This document shows positions 6,156-8,328 of a stretch of 8,328 nucleotides of DNA, one piece after another (the first letter of the stretch is position 1; every line of letters begins with the position of its first letter). A program made the translations under genes and the position numbers. The DNA comes from JBCBTD01 sp039818825. GTDB taxonomy: Bacteria; Pseudomonadota; Alphaproteobacteria; Geminicoccales; Geminicoccaceae. A model generated the notes under the pieces. It worked only from the letters and a program-made list of their open reading frames with translations. It searched no databases and was not told the DNA's origin. The stretch spans positions 1-8,328 of the forward strand of contig JBCBTD010000110.1 in the NCBI GenBank assembly GCA_039818825.1, in the 5' to 3' direction.

Positions 6156-6631
6156 GGGTTGTCGACGCCGGGGCGGGTGCCGCGGTGGACGGCGAGCATG
6201 CGGTAGGCGTTGAAGAGGTCGGTCTGAGCGGTGGCGCGGTAGCGGTTGATGGCGGCGAAGCCCGACTGGACCTTGCCGAGCCGGCTCAGCACCTGCCCTG
6301 GCGACAGCTCGCCCAAGGAGACGTCGAGGGTCTGGCTTTCCAGATGGTCGGCCTTCTCCAGTCGATGGAACGCCGCGGCCATGCGGTGCAACAGCGCCTC
6401 CTCGAACGCGTCCTCGGGCTGAAAGGTCTCGACCAGCAGCTCGGCCCGCGCCAGCCGATCGGCGACGTCCTCCACGTCCCGCCCACCCTCGGCCCGGAGC
6501 CCATGGGTCAACGCGTTCCGCGCGGCCTTCGCTTTCCCCGCCACGGTGCGCGGTCCGGTGGAGGCCCGTGCACTGGCGCCGTTCCTCTCGAGAATGGCGA
6601 GCTGCTTCGCGGTCGGCGGACGTCCGGGCAT
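6134..6631 (-). CDS. Hypothetical protein with STGPRT/NALTHGLRA motif
   Basis: This encodes 165 residues. I recognise no named family with a known function. The N-terminus MPGRPPTAKQ is followed by a basic block, STGPRTVAGKAKAARNALTH then GLRA (25-46), a pattern I associate with widespread small hypothetical proteins in Proteobacteria and other phyla. The rest is predicted to be mostly helical and charged, with ALLHRMAAAFHRLEKADHLE (79-98) and FAAINRYRATAQTDLFNAYR (125-144). The conserved Tyr/Arg-rich last helix is typical of that group. There is no signal peptide or membrane segment. Start ATG 6631 follows GGAG seven bases upstream and is preferred over an in-frame Met twelve codons earlier. 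It has its own terminator and stands alone between the cyclase and the antitoxin remnant. The basic conserved block could bind nucleic acid, but this is a guess. Confidence 0.7.
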   Translation of the reverse strand: MPGRPPTAKQLAILERNGASARASTGPRTVAGKAKAARNALTHGLRAEGGRDVEDVADRLARAELLVETFQPEDAFEEALLHRMAAAFHRLEKADHLESQTLDVSLGELSPGQVLSRLGKVQSGFAAINRYRATAQTDLFNAYRMLAVHRGTRPGVDNPEMPNEP

Positions 6632-6691
6632 GGGCGGTCTCCAGGCAGAGCACACCAAGTTTGGCACATCAAGGAATTTTTGCCTAGGTGC

Positions 6692-6895
6692 TCATCGCTC
6701 CGCAGCGGTGCGCTTCCGGATGTCGGCGAACGCTTCCGCGACCGGGCGGACGTTCCGAGCGATGACGTGCTTGTCGCCGAGTGCCAGCATTTCGAGCAAC
6801 GCCAGCGCCTCTTGGGTCGCCTCGAAACTCCGGACGTCCTGCAACACGGCTTTCGCTTCGCCGTCGACGGGTCTCACCCGCTCGGAGAGCTTCAT
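6692..6895 (-). pseudogene. Phd/YefM-type antitoxin remnant with internal in-frame deletion
   Basis: The 67-residue product starts MKLSERVRPV and then jumps to DGEAKAVLQDVRSFEATQEA (11-30), followed by LALLEMLALGDKH and a VRPVAEAFADIRKR tail. These are the start, middle and end of a Phd/YefM antitoxin, normally about 85-93 residues. The section usually between them (SYLKANAAEVL... up to ...PLVITQN, roughly 27 residues) is absent, so most of the N-terminal DNA-binding and dimer domain is gone without a frameshift. A good GGAG site eight bases before ATG 6895 remains. The stop overlaps an ATG (ATGA at 6691-6694 on the minus strand), the usual start point of a coupled ParE/RelE toxin, but that frame reads only Met-Ser-Thr-stop. 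The toxin is therefore missing. I judge it a decayed toxin-antitoxin locus, although the short protein could still be made. Confidence 0.7.
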
Positions 6896-6925
6896 GCCGT
6901 CGTCTCCGTGGTCTCACCGAGCGCC

Positions 6926-6931
6926 AGTATA
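6926..6931 (-). promoter_or_regulatory. Candidate -10 element of the antitoxin remnant
   Basis: The minus strand reads TATACT about 30 bases before the antitoxin ATG, one base from the TATAAT consensus. No convincing -35 is visible 17-18 bases further upstream. It is probably the surviving promoter of the former toxin-antitoxin operon, with modest confidence because a hexamer alone is weak evidence. Confidence 0.35.
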
Positions 6932-7272
6932 GCGGGGTTGCGGCGATGTACTCTCACGCCGGACGGGGCAACGGCTACCGGAACGCACGCGCCGGTCCCC
7001 ATGCCCCCACGAGCCGCCCAGCCTGCGCCAACCAATCGACTACTTCGCCGCGATCCCGCAATTCTCGCGCGGCAGCCTACGGGCCAACCTGTTCCGCGCT
7101 ACCTTCGCCTTGCCCGCCATGGTGTAGTGTCCTTCGAGAGCCGGCACACTGGACCGGCCCGCTCAGCGACGGCTAGTCGACTATGGGGCGCTGGCCGGGT
7201 GGGGGCGCGAGAGATCTTGAGCCGTATCGGCAGGACAGGTCTGCCTTCAGAGAGAGAGCTAAAGTCGATCTA
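6932..7272. other. Gene-free stretch between antitoxin remnant and DUF5131 cassette
   Basis: I see no gene, tRNA or insertion sequence in these roughly 340 bases. Open frames cross it but show no recognisable protein. Small items are a perfect 10-base palindrome, TAGTCGACTA (7174-7183), and a five-pair stem GGCAG/CTGCC (7229-7245). The stretch marks the change from the core-like to the lower-GC DNA and could be decayed sequence at an insertion boundary. Confidence 0.5.
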
Positions 7273-7287
7273 GAACAAAAATAGAAC
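7273..7287 (+). promoter_or_regulatory. Alphaproteobacterial LexA (SOS) box GAAC-N7-GAAC
   Basis: The sequence GAAC AAAAATA GAAC is an exact match to the direct-repeat LexA box of Alphaproteobacteria (GTTC-N7-GTTC or, on the other strand, GAAC-N7-GAAC). The repeat extends to TAGAACA twice, 11 bases apart, about one helical turn, with an AT-rich spacer. It sits 44 bases before the DUF5131 ATG at 7331, a normal place for an operator. A by-eye scan found no other such match in the window. LexA control is inferred. Confidence 0.7.
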
Positions 7288-7292
7288 ATCTG

Positions 7293-7311
7293 CTCGTTGC
7301 CGCGCGACGAG
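7293..7311 (+). other. Leader hairpin upstream of DUF5131
   Basis: CTCGTTGC (7293-7300) pairs with GCGACGAG (7304-7311) around a three-base loop, eight pairs including one G-T. It lies between the LexA-type box and the start codon with no T-run after it. It could affect mRNA stability or translation, or be a second protein-binding dyad. Confidence 0.45.
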
Positions 7312-7330
7312 ACGTGTGATTGATGGAACT

Positions 7331-8149
7331 ATGGCAGCAAACTCGAAAATTGAGTGGACAACGCACACATTCAATCCGTGGTGGGGGTGCCTGAAAGTGT
7401 CCCCCGCGTGCAAGCATTGCTACGCGGAGGCTTGGTCCCGCCGGACCGGCCAGAGGGTTTGGGGAGCTAACGCCCCACGTCGTTTTTTCGGTGATAAGCA
7501 CTGGGCCCAGCCGCTCAAATGGAACAAAGAGGCACTGTATGCCGGACTGCGCCCGCGAGTATTCTGCGCGTCCATGGCTGATGTCTTCGAAGACCGGCCG
7601 GATCTCGATGTCTGGCGTGAGCGTCTCTGGACCTTAATAGCGGATACGCAGGCGCTTGACTGGTTGCTGCTGACCAAGCGCCCTGAGTTGGTGACAGCGA
7701 AAGTACCATGGGTGGATCAGTGGCCGCGGAACGTGTGGCTCGGCACGACAGTCGAGAACAAACATTGGGCGGAGAGGCGGCTTCCTGAGATCGCGCGCGT
7801 TCCTGCTAGAGTACGCTTTATTTCCGCCGAACCGTTGCTAGGTCCAGTCAACCTCAGACCGTGGAGTGCCACCATCCACTGGGTGATTGCGGGCGGCGAA
7901 AGCGGACCCAAAGCCCGTCCGTCTAGCCCCTCCTGGTTCCGCGGGCTGCAGGATCAGTGTGTGGCCGCGAACATACCATTCCACTTCAAACAATGGGGTG
8001 ACTGGAAACCAGTTTTAGGTAGATATTCTGGAACCTCTCGAAGTGCCCGCACCGCTGATGGAACCACAATGGTTCGGGTTGGAAGGAAAATAGCTGGGCG
8101 ACAATTGGATGGTGTAACATGGGACGGACTGCCTCAGACAGTAGATTAG
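7331..8149 (+). CDS. DUF5131 (phage Gp37/Gp68 family) three-Cys-motif protein
   Basis: This encodes 272 residues, the normal size for the family. The N-terminus IEWTTHTFNPWWGC (7-20) leads into C20-x6-C27-x2-C30, the three-cysteine cluster that resembles, but is not spaced like, the CxxxCxxC iron-sulfur motif of radical SAM enzymes. Other family motifs are VFCASMADVFED (77-88), LDWLLLTKRPE (109-119), NVWLGTTVEN (134-143), RFISAEPLLGP (162-172), HWVIAGGESG (183-192) and FHFKQWGDW (217-225). All expected motifs are present, so the gene looks intact. Family function is unknown; an iron-sulfur or radical chemistry role is inference. Start ATG 7331 is preferred to GTG 7316 because the family begins at MAxSKIEWT. 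A LexA-type box and a hairpin precede it, and its end overlaps the next gene by 31 bases, so the two are probably translated together. GC falls toward its 3' end, suggesting foreign origin. Confidence 0.9.
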   Translation: MAANSKIEWTTHTFNPWWGCLKVSPACKHCYAEAWSRRTGQRVWGANAPRRFFGDKHWAQPLKWNKEALYAGLRPRVFCASMADVFEDRPDLDVWRERLWTLIADTQALDWLLLTKRPELVTAKVPWVDQWPRNVWLGTTVENKHWAERRLPEIARVPARVRFISAEPLLGPVNLRPWSATIHWVIAGGESGPKARPSSPSWFRGLQDQCVAANIPFHFKQWGDWKPVLGRYSGTSRSARTADGTTMVRVGRKIAGRQLDGVTWDGLPQTVD

Positions 8150-8328
8150 AGAATGAAAAACCACTGTTTCCCGAAAACGCGCTGCCGGAGTTCCGCAAGC
8201 AGGCAGAAAAAATAGGGAAGGGCCTGAATTTCCCGCTTTGGAGCCATGAAAAAGCACTTCTCATTCAAAGATATTTGCAACTATTTACTTTTGTTGCGAA
8301 GCATGGTGTCTACATAGACGGATTTGCA
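8119..8328 (+). CDS. tcmP: Three-Cys-motif partner protein TcmP, N-terminal part (runs off window)
   Basis: Seventy codons are open from ATG 8119 to the window end. After a variable start the protein reads PLFPENALPEFRKQAEK, then FPLWSHEKALLIQRYLQLF (39-57) and FVAKHGVYIDGFA (58-70). The W-x-x-(E)K-x-x-L-x-x-(R)YL pattern followed by Y-I-D-G-F-A is the hallmark beginning of TcmP, named for its repeated occurrence beside three-cysteine DUF5131 proteins. In the family YIDxFAGPG resembles methyltransferase motif I, so S-adenosylmethionine binding is a reasonable but unproven inference. ATG 8119 is the only start: the frame is closed by TGA at 8056 and no ATG, GTG or TTG lies between. GGATGG precedes it. 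It overlaps the DUF5131 gene by 31 bases. GC content is about 46% by hand count, far below the core genes. Confidence 0.8.
   Translation, partial: MGRTASDSRLENEKPLFPENALPEFRKQAEKIGKGLNFPLWSHEKALLIQRYLQLFTFVAKHGVYIDGFA

Noticed and set aside
7032..7127. A protein-like stretch reading PIDYFAAIPQFSRGSLRANL and on to a stop
   Set aside because: It is short, has no start with a ribosome site, and I cannot tie it to a family; it might be a gene remnant but cannot be supported.
6185..7273. A 362-codon open frame on the + strand
   Set aside because: It runs antisense to the hypothetical gene and the antitoxin remnant and continues into gene-free DNA with no family similarity.
7248..7287. A -35/-10 promoter overlapping the LexA-type box
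   Set aside because: TAGAAC is only a partial -10 match and no good -35 lies 17 bases upstream; promoters of this group are too variable to call by eye.
1..8328. tRNA, rRNA, CRISPR arrays, insertion sequences or integrase genes
   Set aside because: I looked on both strands and saw no cloverleaf, repeat-spacer pattern, terminal inverted repeats or transposase motifs.

Overview
The window comes from a high-GC Gram-negative bacterium, most likely an alphaproteobacterium. The evidence is the order ftsA-ftsZ-lpxC, an FtsZ with a long linker ending in ELPPFLRR, an alphaproteobacterial-type Hyi next to a DUF3253 gene, and a GAAC-N7-GAAC direct repeat, which is the LexA box form of Alphaproteobacteria. 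I cannot name the order or genus.

Bases 1-3270 are the core cell-division and envelope block on the + strand: the C-terminal part of FtsA, complete FtsZ and complete LpxC. The 141-base ftsZ-lpxC spacer is unusually structured. It holds two perfect inverted repeats, and one arm could alternatively pair with the lpxC ribosome binding site.

Bases 3321-6091 hold ordinary metabolic and signalling genes. A small minus-strand pair encodes a DUF3253 protein and a hydroxypyruvate isomerase-like protein. Opposite it, starting only 45 bases away, is a + strand pair encoding a LigE-like glutathione S-transferase and a class III nucleotide cyclase that carries its membrane segments at the C-terminus.

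Bases 6092-7330 look like an accessory junction. They hold a hypothetical gene with its own terminator, a decayed Phd/YefM antitoxin with a large in-frame internal deletion and no toxin, and about 340 bases in which I see no gene.

From 7273 to the end lies the most interesting part: a LexA-type (SOS) box, a leader hairpin, a DUF5131 (phage Gp37/Gp68) three-cysteine protein, and an overlapping gene that runs off the window and starts like the three-Cys-motif partner protein TcmP. GC content falls to about 46% here by hand count (8121-8328), against roughly 62-78% in core-gene lines I counted. This suggests a horizontally acquired, possibly damage-inducible two-gene cassette of unknown biochemical function.
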